From Planctomycetota bacterium (GTDB lineage Bacteria > Planctomycetota > Phycisphaerae > Sedimentisphaerales > Anaerobacaceae): 58,887 nt of DNA. Made by a program: the position numbers and the translations under genes. Shown here in pieces: positions 24,829 to 34,162 of this stretch; position 1 is the first letter of the stretch, and each line of letters starts with the position of its first letter. Below the pieces are notes generated by a model. The model was not told where the DNA came from. It searched no databases and saw only the letters and a program-made list of their open reading frames with translations. The stretch is from the NCBI GenBank assembly GCA_019456195.1, contig VRUK01000014.1, positions 1-58,887 on the forward strand. Reading direction: 5' to 3'.

Positions 24829-24832
24829 CGCT

Positions 24833-24864
24833 TTGTATTGCGTGAAATTTGTTACACAATACAA
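24833..24864. terminator. weak stem between convergent genes
   Basis: TTGTATTG (24833-24840) pairs with CAATACAA (24857-24864) around a 16-nt loop in the gap between the OmpA-like gene and comEC. The stem is AT-rich and lacks a T-tract, so termination is uncertain. Confidence 0.3.
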
Positions 24865-24927
24865 CGGCTGCCAGACCATGCATGTTTTTACGTTAGATTT
24901 GTAAAGCCCATAATGCCAACATCTCTA

Positions 24928-27504
24928 CTAAGGCACAAATGTTTTAGTGCTTACCAAACCGTCCCCGCTGATACAAACGACAACAGTTCCATGCTTAGAG
25001 GTATAGAACGACTCGGCACTATCATCTTTCTTAATTATACGTGCTCGTCTTTCGTATTGGGTTCGGTCGCAACTGTATATCAAAATATCCGGATCGAGTT
25101 TTCTTAAAAAATCATCCTCTAAGGTACTAACCGAGCCGTGATGAGGGACAAAAACAATATCGGCTTTCAGACCAGGATTCAGTCGGAGAAGCTCTCGTTG
25201 TGCGAATTTTTCAATGTCTGAGCACAGAAGTACCTTTCTGCCGGCAAATTCTATCAATGAAACCTGCGATTTATCATTATCTCCCAAATCCTTATTCTGA
25301 GATATCTCTTTGCCCGGCCAGAGTATTTGAATATTAGCACTGCTGATTAAATTCAATTCACCGTGCAAGGGTTTAATTGTTAAACCCTTTTCTATAAAAT
25401 AGTCATTGAGATATTTTTCAGTGCCCCATTGATCCGTCCTGCCAAAAAAGTGATTATTAGTGTAAACACAGCCGACCTTGCAGTGTTCTATAACCTCGGG
25501 TATTCCATTGATATGGTCTGTATCGTTATGGCTTATGAAAATAGCATCGATTTTATTTATTCCGTTATAGTCCAAGAAGGGATTGACAACCCGCCTGCCA
25601 ATATCGCTTCTGCTCCGAGAGCCGGCGTCAAATAAAATATTGGCCTTACCGGGGAGGCGAGCTAATATTGCCTGGCCGTGACCAACGTCGAGAAAGGTGA
25701 TGATCAAATCGTTCGTATGTGTCCTCTGCCATTTCATAGTGACAAGGGAAATAATCATTGCCGAAAACATCACCGTGCAGATTACTTTCTTAGCCATAGG
25801 CCGCCGCCGAAAATATACAAAGCCCGTAAAAATAATTATACAGTAATAGAAAATGACCAGCATAAGCGGAATATGACCTATCAGTATTTGTGACAAATCC
25901 AGCTTTGCGATAAGTTCCACTATCCAAATAAGCCAGTTCGACAGAATGGCGACTATAAATCCCAAGACAGCACTTAATGTAGGCACCAGGAAAAACAAGA
26001 TTATCTTCAAATATCCCAATATCAGAATTAGACTTACAAAAGGAAAGACCAGCAATGTCCAGATGCACGCCAGCGGCGTGATTGTATAAAAATGGTAAAG
26101 TAGAATACCTGCTCCGCCCAGCCAGGCGGCAAGTCCCACAGAAAACAGCCTCAATAAATATGGCCACGATTTTGAAATTACGTAGAAAATCAGTTTTGTC
26201 TTCTGCTTTTTTTTAGGCCGGGACAAATCCGTTATTTTTTCGTATATAAAGAAGTAGATTCGGTCCGAGAAAAGCACAATTGCAAACACTGCTGCAAATG
26301 ATAACTGCCAGCCGGCCTCGAATAAGTGTGTAGGCCTTATAAGTAAAAGAATTATTGCCGCTAATGATAATGTGTTGATGGGATTGGAATGCCTTCGAAA
26401 AAGAAATGATATGCAGAAAACGCAGCAAATAATAGCCGCCCTTATCGTCGGTGCTCTCGGCGGCACAATTAACAAAAAGACAGCCAACGCAATTAAACAA
26501 ACGACCGCCCGCGCGGGCTTCATTAGACCTGCTGTTTTACACAGCCACCAGACCATTCCTATCAAAACACCCAGGTGCATCCCCGATAGGCTGATAAAGT
26601 GTAGGAGACCGGTTTTACGAAATGCCATGTAAGTGTTACTGTCAATATTTCCTCTATAGCCCAACAGCAAAGCCTCCAGCAAACCTCGGTTCGACTCTTC
26701 CGGCGAGAGAGTATCCAACAATGCTCGGGAAGCCGATTGTCTTATCCTGTTTTTTAGCTTTGTAAAAACAGCAGCATCAGGGGTGTTTTGCAGCAATTTG
26801 ATGCCAGCCCTTGATTTTACAAATGCAGCGACAAAGATATTTTTCCTCGCCAGATATTTTGCCGTATCGAACTGGCCGGGACTGGTAGGGGGGTCGAATC
26901 TGTCAAGCTGGCAATATGCCTGTATGGAATCGCCGGCTTTCAAATCCAGAACAGGCCCACTTACATACACTCGAACAGTGCCGGCGACCTTAGCCCAGCC
27001 GCCGGCGGTTTCTACTTCTGCGACTTTGAGGTAGAAGCTGCTCGATGGGCCGCCGGGCTTGAATCTGGCGAATTTCCAGTTCTGATTTTTGTTAATATAC
27101 GGCTCGGTCATAATCATCCCGCGAATGACCGCCAGTTTTGACTCATCCGCGAGGAGATTACGAATATCATTCGTCTTTGGTTGATGAAAACTTATCAGCC
27201 GAATCGCACCAAGACACAGAAAACAAACCAGAGCAGTAGAGCTTAAGAGCAAGGGTGTATAATTGCTAAGCTTACCCTTTGTCTGGATAACAAAGAATAA
27301 AACCGCCGCCAGCAAGCACAATGATAATAGTATCAGCCAGAGCCAAAGGAACCGTGACTCAAGCAAAACGCTTTGTATAAGAATCCCGGCTATGAGGCCG
27401 ATTGCGACAAAGACAAGGGGACAGGTACTTATGATTCGCTTATGAAGATTTACGCCGGTTAACTGCCGGTCTATCTGCGCTAATTTCCTCTGTATCTCGT
27501 CCAT
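24928..27504 (-). CDS. comEC: DNA internalisation protein ComEC/Rec2
   Basis: An 858-residue polytopic inner-membrane protein. The order is N-terminal transmembrane segments (VFVAIGLIAGILIQSVLL), the DUF4131/OB-like region, the Competence domain with many helices (SLSGMHLGVLIGMVWWL marks its family motif), and a C-terminal metallo-beta-lactamase domain (about 610-858): TFLDVGHGQAILARL, the HNDTDHINGIPEV metal motif and FVPHHGS. It forms the channel for single-stranded DNA during natural transformation; the nuclease-like domain may degrade the second strand. A prepilin peptidase gene lies about 0.8 kb beyond its end on the other strand. Confidence 0.9.
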   Translation of the reverse strand: MDEIQRKLAQIDRQLTGVNLHKRIISTCPLVFVAIGLIAGILIQSVLLESRFLWLWLILLSLCLLAAVLFFVIQTKGKLSNYTPLLLSSTALVCFLCLGAIRLISFHQPKTNDIRNLLADESKLAVIRGMIMTEPYINKNQNWKFARFKPGGPSSSFYLKVAEVETAGGWAKVAGTVRVYVSGPVLDLKAGDSIQAYCQLDRFDPPTSPGQFDTAKYLARKNIFVAAFVKSRAGIKLLQNTPDAAVFTKLKNRIRQSASRALLDTLSPEESNRGLLEALLLGYRGNIDSNTYMAFRKTGLLHFISLSGMHLGVLIGMVWWLCKTAGLMKPARAVVCLIALAVFLLIVPPRAPTIRAAIICCVFCISFLFRRHSNPINTLSLAAIILLLIRPTHLFEAGWQLSFAAVFAIVLFSDRIYFFIYEKITDLSRPKKKQKTKLIFYVISKSWPYLLRLFSVGLAAWLGGAGILLYHFYTITPLACIWTLLVFPFVSLILILGYLKIILFFLVPTLSAVLGFIVAILSNWLIWIVELIAKLDLSQILIGHIPLMLVIFYYCIIIFTGFVYFRRRPMAKKVICTVMFSAMIISLVTMKWQRTHTNDLIITFLDVGHGQAILARLPGKANILFDAGSRSRSDIGRRVVNPFLDYNGINKIDAIFISHNDTDHINGIPEVIEHCKVGCVYTNNHFFGRTDQWGTEKYLNDYFIEKGLTIKPLHGELNLISSANIQILWPGKEISQNKDLGDNDKSQVSLIEFAGRKVLLCSDIEKFAQRELLRLNPGLKADIVFVPHHGSVSTLEDDFLRKLDPDILIYSCDRTQYERRARIIKKDDSAESFYTSKHGTVVVCISGDGLVSTKTFVP

Positions 27505-27632
27505 GGCCCAATAGACTACAGACTAAAGAGGTAAGACTCAAGGGGAATTTAGCTCATAAAAGACTCATAAAAAAAGAAATATCGTCGATTCCTTCTCTTT
27601 TCAGAAGCAGGTTTAGGCAAGTTCAGTTCAGT

Positions 27633-28049
27633 TTAAAGCTGAATGTATTGTTTTGGTTGTAAGTTTGTTTCCATTGTCCAGACAATGGCTTTGCCGTTTT
27701 TGAGACAAAACGGGATTAAGATTTCGTAGCCCTCGCTCTCAACCCAGGGCTTTAAGAAAGTGAATTGTTCGACAATCCGCATCTTAAGTTCCAAATCGTC
27801 GAGCATCTCGACAGTTCCCTCGATTCGTACCTGGCAACCCTCATCAGCGTTATAAAAGCAAAGTTCGACAGCAGGATTGGCGGATAGCTGCTTATTAACG
27901 TCTTTGTCCCGTCCTGTAGTGAAAATAATTCCGTTTTCATCAGCACGATATATCATAATCATACGAACATGAGGCTGATTGCCGTCAGAAGTAGCAAGGC
28001 TGAAGACCGGGTTTTTTGTTACGAATTCGAGAATCTCTTCCTTAGTCAT
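27633..28049 (-). CDS. PNPOx-fold flavin-binding protein
   Basis: A 138-residue split-barrel FMN-binding protein: FVTKNPVFSLATSDGNQPHV opens the family, then IIFTTGRDKDVNKQL and AVELCFYNADEGCQVRIEG. It differs from the 20261 protein in sequence and lacks that protein's RRKDREI start. It lies 16 bp after the serS stop on the same strand and is probably cotranscribed. The substrate is unknown. Confidence 0.85.
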   Translation of the reverse strand: MTKEEILEFVTKNPVFSLATSDGNQPHVRMIMIYRADENGIIFTTGRDKDVNKQLSANPAVELCFYNADEGCQVRIEGTVEMLDDLELKMRIVEQFTFLKPWVESEGYEILIPFCLKNGKAIVWTMETNLQPKQYIQL

Positions 28050-28065
28050 AATCGGATTCCTTCAG

Positions 28066-29340
28066 CTATGATTTTTTAGTAATTGTTTCTTTGTTCATAT
28101 ATGGCCGCAGTACCTTGGGTATTGTTATCGAGCCGTCGGAATGCTGGTAAAGCTCCAGGATGGGGATTAGTATTCTCGGCGAGGCGATAACGGTGTTATT
28201 CAGTGTGTGGCAGAAATTATTCTTCTTTGTGGCGGGGTTTTTGTAGCGAAGGTTCATCCGTCTTGACTGAAACTCATAGAATTTACTTGCGCTGTGCGTT
28301 TCACAATAACTTCCTCGCGAGGGCATCCATGCCTCAATGTCGAACTTTTTCGCCTGACCTCTGCCGAGGTCGCCGGTGCAGACATTTGCAACACGGTAGG
28401 GCAGCTCTAAAGCCTGCATGATGGCCTCAGCGTTGGCTAAAATCTCTTCGTGATACTTGTTGCTTTCTTCTATGCTGTTTTCGCAGATTACCACCTGCTC
28501 GACCTTGTCGAATTGATGGATTCTGTAAAGGCCGTAGGTGTCTTTACCTGCAGCTCCGGCTTCCCGCCTAAAGCAGCTCGATTGTGCCACATACTTCAAG
28601 GGCAGCTCCTCAGTGCTTAATATCTCGCCCATACGATAGGCCGTAAGTGGAACCTCGGCGGTGCCCACAAGATTGAGCTGGTCCTTTTCCATTCGGTAGG
28701 TCTGTTCTTCGGAGCCGGGATAGTACCCGGTGCCTTTCATCGCCTCATCTTTCATAAGAAGCGGCACTGACAGAGGGACATAACCCTTGCCGACCATGTA
28801 GTCCATCGCAAACCGCAGAACCGCCCAATGCAATAAGGCGCCGTCACCTTTGAGAAAGTAGTTTCTGGTGCCGGCTAATTTTACGCCTCGTTCGATATCT
28901 ACCATGCCCAAAGCCAGACCCAACTGCAGGTGGTCTTTGGGTTCAAAATCAAAGTGCCGTATTTGCCCTTCTTTTCTTATTTCGATGTTCTCCGTATCAT
29001 CTTTACCCAACGGCACATCATCGTCGGTCGGCTGAGGCACCTGCTGCATAAGCTCTGTAAATTCCGGCTGAAGTTTCCTGGTGTCTTCGTCGTACCTGAC
29101 TTCCTGCTGTTTCAATTGTGAAAGCTGCGATAGTGCAGATTGTTTTTCATCGCCTGACAGCCTTGGAATTGACTTGCCAATACGGTTTTTGTCAGTGGAA
29201 ATATCCTGAAGCTCTTTTTTTATCGACAAAAGCTTTGAATCTAAATCGAGCAATCTGTCGATATCGACGTCGAAGTGTTTATCTTTGGCAGCTTTCTTAA
29301 ATTTCTCAGGATTTTCGCGTATTTGTTTAATATCAATCAT
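28066..29340 (-). CDS. serS: seryl-tRNA synthetase
   Basis: A 424-residue class II aminoacyl-tRNA synthetase that charges tRNA-Ser. The N-terminal long coiled-coil arm (residues 1-110) binds the tRNA extra arm. The catalytic core follows with class II motif 2 (SSCFRREAGAAGKDTYGLYR) and the family strings NLVGTAEVPLTAYRMGE and LNNTVIASPRILIPILELYQ (motif 3 region). Length is normal. It is followed by a flavin-binding protein gene in the same direction. Confidence 0.95.
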   Translation of the reverse strand: MIDIKQIRENPEKFKKAAKDKHFDVDIDRLLDLDSKLLSIKKELQDISTDKNRIGKSIPRLSGDEKQSALSQLSQLKQQEVRYDEDTRKLQPEFTELMQQVPQPTDDDVPLGKDDTENIEIRKEGQIRHFDFEPKDHLQLGLALGMVDIERGVKLAGTRNYFLKGDGALLHWAVLRFAMDYMVGKGYVPLSVPLLMKDEAMKGTGYYPGSEEQTYRMEKDQLNLVGTAEVPLTAYRMGEILSTEELPLKYVAQSSCFRREAGAAGKDTYGLYRIHQFDKVEQVVICENSIEESNKYHEEILANAEAIMQALELPYRVANVCTGDLGRGQAKKFDIEAWMPSRGSYCETHSASKFYEFQSRRMNLRYKNPATKKNNFCHTLNNTVIASPRILIPILELYQHSDGSITIPKVLRPYMNKETITKKS

Positions 29341-29443
29341 GGTATTTTGGTACTACTAATTAGGTCATCAGTATATCAGTCAGCAGGGGAGTCTAATATC
29401 AGCTTTTTTACAATCGTGCGTAATTCAGGGGCTTTACTCTCTA

Positions 29444-29872
29444 TCAATTTTCCTTGCGTTTAGAGCCTACGATTAGCCATTTAACGTCTTCTCTCTGCAG
29501 TGTGTATTCTATCGTTAACGTACCTCTCTTGTCGGAAGTAATTTCAACAGGACCAAACGTGGCCTGGTCGCCGACAAGCGTGGTTTTGGCGTTTTCGATT
29601 TTGATTTCAATGTTATCTAATGAACCCCGCTCGATTGCACCTGCCATGCTCTCACGCATAGCAACCTTACTGCTCCCGCTGGAAGATACGTAATTATCAG
29701 AAAACAACGCCATTAGCCTGCCCAAATCCTTAGCTTCAAGAGCGGCTTTCCACTCGGTCATCGTAGTATTGATTAGTTGCTTATCGGAAGGTCCTTTGAC
29801 AGGAGTCTGGCACCCACAAAAAACCGCTACAAAAACAAGCAAACCCAAGCTCAGAATAACTGACTTTTTCAT
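29444..29872 (-). CDS. small lipoprotein with a SnoaL/NTF2-like domain
   Basis: A 142-residue protein from the ATG at 29872, supported by AAAAGGAGTGAAAAT; an upstream 30-codon extension of the frame is rejected. The signal MKKSVILSLGLLVFVAVFCGC ends in a lipobox Cys at about residue 21. The mature part (INTTMTEWKAALEAKDLGRL, FSDNYVSSSG, then ITSDKRGTLTIEYTL) looks like the DUF4440/SnoaL-like NTF2 fold, a small pocket domain. Its role is unknown. It stands 56 bp past the last KAS gene. Confidence 0.7.
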   Translation of the reverse strand: MKKSVILSLGLLVFVAVFCGCQTPVKGPSDKQLINTTMTEWKAALEAKDLGRLMALFSDNYVSSSGSSKVAMRESMAGAIERGSLDNIEIKIENAKTTLVGDQATFGPVEITSDKRGTLTIEYTLQREDVKWLIVGSKRKEN

Positions 29873-30018
29873 ATTTTCACTCCTTTTAGTTCGCCGTTGT
29901 CGAAGCTGATTATAAAACCGAAACATCCAGCTTATCCGATATTGCGAAGTGTACAGCCCCATGGAGATAACGTCAAATATATTTCGCGGCTCGTGGTTCG
30001 GCCCCCCCTGGGGTTGAA

Positions 30019-31338
30019 TTATGAGAAACGTTTAATAATTACGACATTATTTTGCCCGCCGAAGCCGAACGATTCATTCATTGCTATATCAACCTGGCAT
30101 TTCCGGGGCTTATGAGGCACGTAATCCAAATCAAGCTCAGGGTCAGGATCCATCAGATTCATTGTCGGCGGCAGGATATTGTCTCTTATTGCAAGTACAC
30201 AGGTAATCAATTCAGCTGCTCCAGCCGCACCGATCAAGTGGCCAAGCATACTCTTAACACTGCTGGCAGGTGTATTTTTTGCTTCTTCTTTGAAAACCGC
30301 TTTTATGGCTTTGGTCTCTATCGAATCATTTTCCGCCGTGCTTGTGCCGTGGGTGTTTATATAATCTATGTCTTTATAGCTGATACCGGCATCTGCAAGT
30401 GCCGCCATCATTGCCTGTGTTGCGCCTCTGCCCTGTTCGTGCATATCGGTAATCCTGAATGCATCGGAACTGCTGCCGTAACCGACGACTTCAGCTAATA
30501 TTTCAACACCTCTTTTTTTCGCTGAGCTTAGGGATTCGAGAATGAGTATCGCTGCGCCTTCGCCGAGGACGAAGCCATCTCTGGTCGCAGAGAACGGCCT
30601 CGATGCCGTTTGGGGGCTGTCATTTCTCGTCGATAGAGCGGTAAGACGATTAAAGCCCATAAGCCCCAGCGGATGTATCATCGAATGTGCACCGCCTGCT
30701 ATCATTATATCCGCATCACCTCTGCGGATTAGCATTGTCGCTTCACCAGCAGCCTGAGTGCTGGCTGCACAGGCGGTCAGACAGCTTCTTGTCGGGCCGC
30801 GAGCACCCGTGAGCATAGCGATATGAGCAGCGGGCATATTAGGCTCCTGCTCAAGCTCACACATCGGATCCATTCTTGTGAAAGCGACCTGTGCCCATTT
30901 GCCCCAGTCCATTTCGTTTGTATCTGCGTCCCATGCTTCAGCGATCGCAGCGAAAAACACATCATTATCAACAGAGCCTTCGCCTGCACCCAGGTAAATG
31001 CCTAATCTGCCCCGCTCTATTCCATCGGTCGGCTCTATCGTTTCAACATCAATCCCGGCCTGTTTACAGGCCTGGGCCGTAGCGCCGATGACAAAGCCGG
31101 AGCCGCGATTGCCGTGCTGATGCAGCTTGGGATTATTAGTGTATTGCGCAAAATCGTAATCTTTGACTTCGGCATCGAATGTGGTCGGAAATGTCGAGGC
31201 ATCGAAAATAGTGTTTTTAGCTACGCCGCTCTTGCCCGTCAATATTGCCTGCCAGAGAGATTCTACATCGTGGCCTAAAGGGCAAACAATGCCCACTCCG
31301 GTTATTACAACTCGCTCCCTTGTGCCATTTTCTGCCAT
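30019..31338 (-). CDS. beta-ketoacyl-ACP synthase II-like (complete triad)
   Basis: A 439-residue thiolase-fold condensing enzyme. Active-site Cys190 is in LTACAASTQA, His330 in INTHGTST and His367 in KSMLGHLIGAAG with Lys362: the standard Cys-His-His set. The C-terminal glycine loop is GFGGQN, not the usual GGTN. It abuts the preceding KAS gene with no gap (31338/31339) and is the last gene of a five-gene operon. It probably elongates an acyl-ACP chain, perhaps as a heterodimer with the second KAS. Confidence 0.85.
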   Translation of the reverse strand: MAENGTRERVVITGVGIVCPLGHDVESLWQAILTGKSGVAKNTIFDASTFPTTFDAEVKDYDFAQYTNNPKLHQHGNRGSGFVIGATAQACKQAGIDVETIEPTDGIERGRLGIYLGAGEGSVDNDVFFAAIAEAWDADTNEMDWGKWAQVAFTRMDPMCELEQEPNMPAAHIAMLTGARGPTRSCLTACAASTQAAGEATMLIRRGDADIMIAGGAHSMIHPLGLMGFNRLTALSTRNDSPQTASRPFSATRDGFVLGEGAAILILESLSSAKKRGVEILAEVVGYGSSSDAFRITDMHEQGRGATQAMMAALADAGISYKDIDYINTHGTSTAENDSIETKAIKAVFKEEAKNTPASSVKSMLGHLIGAAGAAELITCVLAIRDNILPPTMNLMDPDPELDLDYVPHKPRKCQVDIAMNESFGFGGQNNVVIIKRFS

Positions 31339-32670
31339 TTAGTTCACTATCTCGCCATCAAAATTCTTCAATATCACCGCGGCTGTTTGTCCGCCGTATG
31401 TATAGCTGCAGGAAAGTGCATAACGAATCTTTTTTTCCTGAAGTTTATCTGAAATATTCAAATCACAACCGTCGGCTCGCGTGTCGCAGTTTTTCGCAGG
31501 GGGTATTTTGCCGTCAGCCATAGCACAGACTGCGGCGATAACATCAACTGCTCCGCTTGCAGCGCCTGTGTTGCTTAACATACTCTTGGTCGGCCAGACA
31601 CTCGTTCGGGCTGCCGCTTCTCCGAGAGCCGTTTGGATAGCCTTTGCCTCAGCCAAATCATCGGTTGGTATTCCAGTGCCATGCGGGATAATCAAATCTA
31701 AATCCTCGGGCCTTATCTGAGCATCAGCCATCGCCTTTTTGATTGCAATCTCGATGCCTTTACCATCCGGCTCAAGATGTTCGTATTTAGGATTAATATT
31801 ATTGCTTTGGCCGATTCCAACAACTTCGGCTAAAATTTTTGCACCTCGCTTTTCGGCATTTTCAAGATTTTCTAATATGACTATGCCGGCGGCTTCGCCG
31901 AAAACAGAACCATGGGCATCAGCGTCAAAAGGTCTGCAGGCCGAAGCAGGCCCATCATTGTTTTGATCGGTAGCTCTTTTAAGCAGGCACTGGCGAATCA
32001 TAACTATCGGATTAACCTTCGCCTCTGCACCGCCGGCAAGAGCAATATCACTGGCACCGCGAGCGATAATCTGAACTGCTTCAGCTATTGCCAGATGCGC
32101 GGAGGTTTCCGCACAGGTGATAGAGTTGCTCGGTCCCTGAATATCATGAATTATGCCTATATGGCAGGCGAGCATGTTGGGAAGATATTTCAACAGCCAT
32201 AAAGGTGTTACCATTTCAAGACCTTCTTTGCCCCATTTACGAATGTCAAATTTACCGTCGGTTATACTTGCAGCTACAGCTGGAGCCAGTTCAACCAGGT
32301 CGCAGCTTATAAGACCCGCCCCCAGATTGATTGCCATACGCTCAGGATTTACATTGATGTTTTCCGGATCGATACCCTTTGTAATAAGGCCGCTATCGGT
32401 CAATGCTTCGTTTGCCGCTATGATCGCCAGTTCAATATCCCTTGACATCAGCTTAACAGCTTTGCGAAATGTCTTCGGCACATAATCTCGTATTTTATAA
32501 TCGGGAACCTGGCCGGCTAACTTGCAGCTAAAGCCAACAGGATCAAATGCTGTAATTTTGTCTATTCCACACTTACCGGCACATAGAGCCGTCCAGGTGT
32601 CACTTACGGTTAATCCAAGGGGGGCTACTGCACCAAGGCCGGTTATTACTACGCGAGCCGAATTCATCAT
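31339..32670 (-). CDS. KAS-like condensing enzyme with a Cys-His-Asn triad
   Basis: A 443-residue FabF-like protein, homologous over its length to the neighbouring KAS. Cys186 (SITCAETSAH) and His330 (IIPHGTGI) align with the catalytic pair, but the second histidine is replaced: KSMLSNTGAASG has Asn367 in the column of His367 in the neighbour. Cys-His-Asn is the set used by KAS III (FabH), so it could be an active decarboxylating or priming enzyme, or a partner subunit like a chain-length factor (which lacks Cys). The start overlaps the stop of the upstream hotdog gene (ATGA). The C-terminal YTYGGQ loop parallels the neighbour. Confidence 0.8.
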   Translation of the reverse strand: MMNSARVVITGLGAVAPLGLTVSDTWTALCAGKCGIDKITAFDPVGFSCKLAGQVPDYKIRDYVPKTFRKAVKLMSRDIELAIIAANEALTDSGLITKGIDPENINVNPERMAINLGAGLISCDLVELAPAVAASITDGKFDIRKWGKEGLEMVTPLWLLKYLPNMLACHIGIIHDIQGPSNSITCAETSAHLAIAEAVQIIARGASDIALAGGAEAKVNPIVMIRQCLLKRATDQNNDGPASACRPFDADAHGSVFGEAAGIVILENLENAEKRGAKILAEVVGIGQSNNINPKYEHLEPDGKGIEIAIKKAMADAQIRPEDLDLIIPHGTGIPTDDLAEAKAIQTALGEAAARTSVWPTKSMLSNTGAASGAVDVIAAVCAMADGKIPPAKNCDTRADGCDLNISDKLQEKKIRYALSCSYTYGGQTAAVILKNFDGEIVN

Positions 32671-33176
32671 TTTTGCTCCGAATCGGCGGCGGTTCCGGCG
32701 TTACCTGAGGTCACATCTCGTAAAAGTGATTCGAATACTGATGTGTCGGCAGTGAAAACAAAGTTTTCCTCAGGAAATTCTTTACCCGCCAGATTCTGGT
32801 CTATATGGCTGAACATTAAATCTATTTCGGCAATTAACTTATCTGCACAGGTAATTTTACCGCTTGTGCTTGCGGCTTCCGGAGCAATAGATTCTATTTC
32901 TGTATCTAATTTTAGCGTATCGCCCGGTTTTACATAGTCGAAAAAGACGGCTTTTTTTATCTTCGCAAGGATGACTTTTTCCTGAAAATTCTTTGCCTCT
33001 CCGACGAGTATGCCTGATGTCTGGGCCATTGCCTCAATCATTAAGCATTCCGGCATAACGGGAAAGCCGGGGAAATGGTCGTGTAAATGCTCTTCGGCAA
33101 GGGTTACATTCTTTATCGCGACGGCATGCCGGCCGCTTTGAAACTCAATAAATTTATCTATCCAAATCCAACGCAT
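32667..33176 (-). CDS. FabZ-like 3-hydroxyacyl-ACP dehydratase (first copy)
   Basis: A 169-residue hotdog-fold protein. The catalytic His34 is in HDHFPGFPVM and Glu48 in ECLMIEAMAQ; the usual PGVL has become PECL. A C-terminal tail of about 40 residues (residues 128-169) extends beyond the standard fold and ends in AADSEQK. It lies between the ACP (44 bp) and the Cys-His-Asn KAS (4-bp overlap). Expected reaction: dehydration of 3-hydroxyacyl-ACP. Confidence 0.8.
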   Translation of the reverse strand: MRWIWIDKFIEFQSGRHAVAIKNVTLAEEHLHDHFPGFPVMPECLMIEAMAQTSGILVGEAKNFQEKVILAKIKKAVFFDYVKPGDTLKLDTEIESIAPEAASTSGKITCADKLIAEIDLMFSHIDQNLAGKEFPEENFVFTADTSVFESLLRDVTSGNAGTAADSEQK

Positions 33177-33220
33177 TTTCAGCTATCCTGCTGTTAACAG
33201 CTTCGAGGGCTTAACACTAT

Positions 33221-33616
33221 TTAAGCAGCATTCAGTTTGCCTTCAATGTAATTTACAATCGCATTGACGGTGAACAGGTCACCCAATTTGTTAATGTCAG
33301 GGTCGTCCACAAACCCCGTAATATCGGTATGCGGCATCTTCTCTCGTAATTCAGCCAGTCCTTTTTCGGTCAATTTGCCGTTCTGAACAAAGTCGGGATT
33401 GTTCATTAAATTCTCAGCGGGGAATAATTCTTCCCGCGGGATTTTTATTCCGAATACCTTTTCCAATCGAAACACTATATCCAAAAAGTCAATGCTTTCA
33501 GCTCCCAAATCTCCCATTAGGGTCGCTTCGTTCGTAACCTCATCGTCGTCAACGCCCAATGCATCAATCAGAACTTCCTGAACCTGCTGTATAATTTCGT
33601 CCCGATTCATTGCCAT
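33221..33616 (-). CDS. long acyl carrier protein
   Basis: A 131-residue ACP. The phosphopantetheine serine is Ser41 in GDLGAESIDFLDIVF, following a normal helix I (EIIQQVQEVLIDALG). Between helix II and the terminal helix (TVNAIVNYIEGKL) there is an insert of about 45 residues (about 66-110) not present in the 77-residue housekeeping ACP. The start is supported by GGAGGTAAAAAAGT. As a dedicated carrier in an operon with two KAS and two dehydratases, it probably serves a separate fatty-acid or polyketide line. Confidence 0.85.
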   Translation of the reverse strand: MAMNRDEIIQQVQEVLIDALGVDDDEVTNEATLMGDLGAESIDFLDIVFRLEKVFGIKIPREELFPAENLMNNPDFVQNGKLTEKGLAELREKMPHTDITGFVDDPDINKLGDLFTVNAIVNYIEGKLNAA

Positions 33617-33691
33617 ACTTTTTTACCTCCAGCATAAAATTTCGTATTTCGTATTGCGTTTAGTATTTTCACCTCTGCGTTAAACAGGAAT

Positions 33692-34162
33692 CTAACTGCA
33701 GCCCAATAATTTCCATCGTTTTTTCATATTTTCGATTACCTTGGCATCGACAGCAGCCATTGCTGAATCCCGGTCGGCCAGATTAAAATGCCTCAAACCG
33801 AATCTTGCTTCAACAATCCGTACGCCATCCGAGGAGCCGAAACCGCTAAAGCTGCTTCTGTTTTCCTCGATAACCCTGGCCTCAACCGTATATTCTATCT
33901 GGGAACCAGGTGCCAGGAAACTTTTATATTTTACATTCCTTGCCTGTTCAAGCAATATCATACTGTGAGCGAAATTTTCCGTCCGGCGTACAAGCCACGA
34001 TGCCGATTCTATCAGCCCTTCCAGCAACAATACGCCTGGCAGTACAGGAAACGTCGGAAAATGGTCGGCCAGGTATTCTTCAGCTAAAGAAACACCCTTG
34101 ATAGCCTTTATTTCCTTGCCGGTATCCAGCGAAATAACCTTGTCTAAAAGTATAAAACGCAT
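33692..34162 (-). CDS. FabZ-like 3-hydroxyacyl-ACP dehydratase (second copy)
   Basis: A 156-residue hotdog protein with His34 in ADHFPTFPVLPGVLLLEGL and Glu48 in the same block, so the catalytic pair is intact. It is the first gene of the operon, 75 bp before the ACP. Its N-terminus (MRFILLDKVISLDTGK) is like that of the other FabZ (MRWIWIDKFIEFQSG), indicating an old duplication. A distinct chain-length or double-bond role for the two copies is inferred. Confidence 0.85.
   Translation of the reverse strand: MRFILLDKVISLDTGKEIKAIKGVSLAEEYLADHFPTFPVLPGVLLLEGLIESASWLVRRTENFAHSMILLEQARNVKYKSFLAPGSQIEYTVEARVIEENRSSFSGFGSSDGVRIVEARFGLRHFNLADRDSAMAAVDAKVIENMKKRWKLLGCS

Noticed and set aside
30019..34162. 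Aryl polyene cluster
   Set aside because: Ketoreductase, acyltransferase and export genes that define such clusters are missing nearby.
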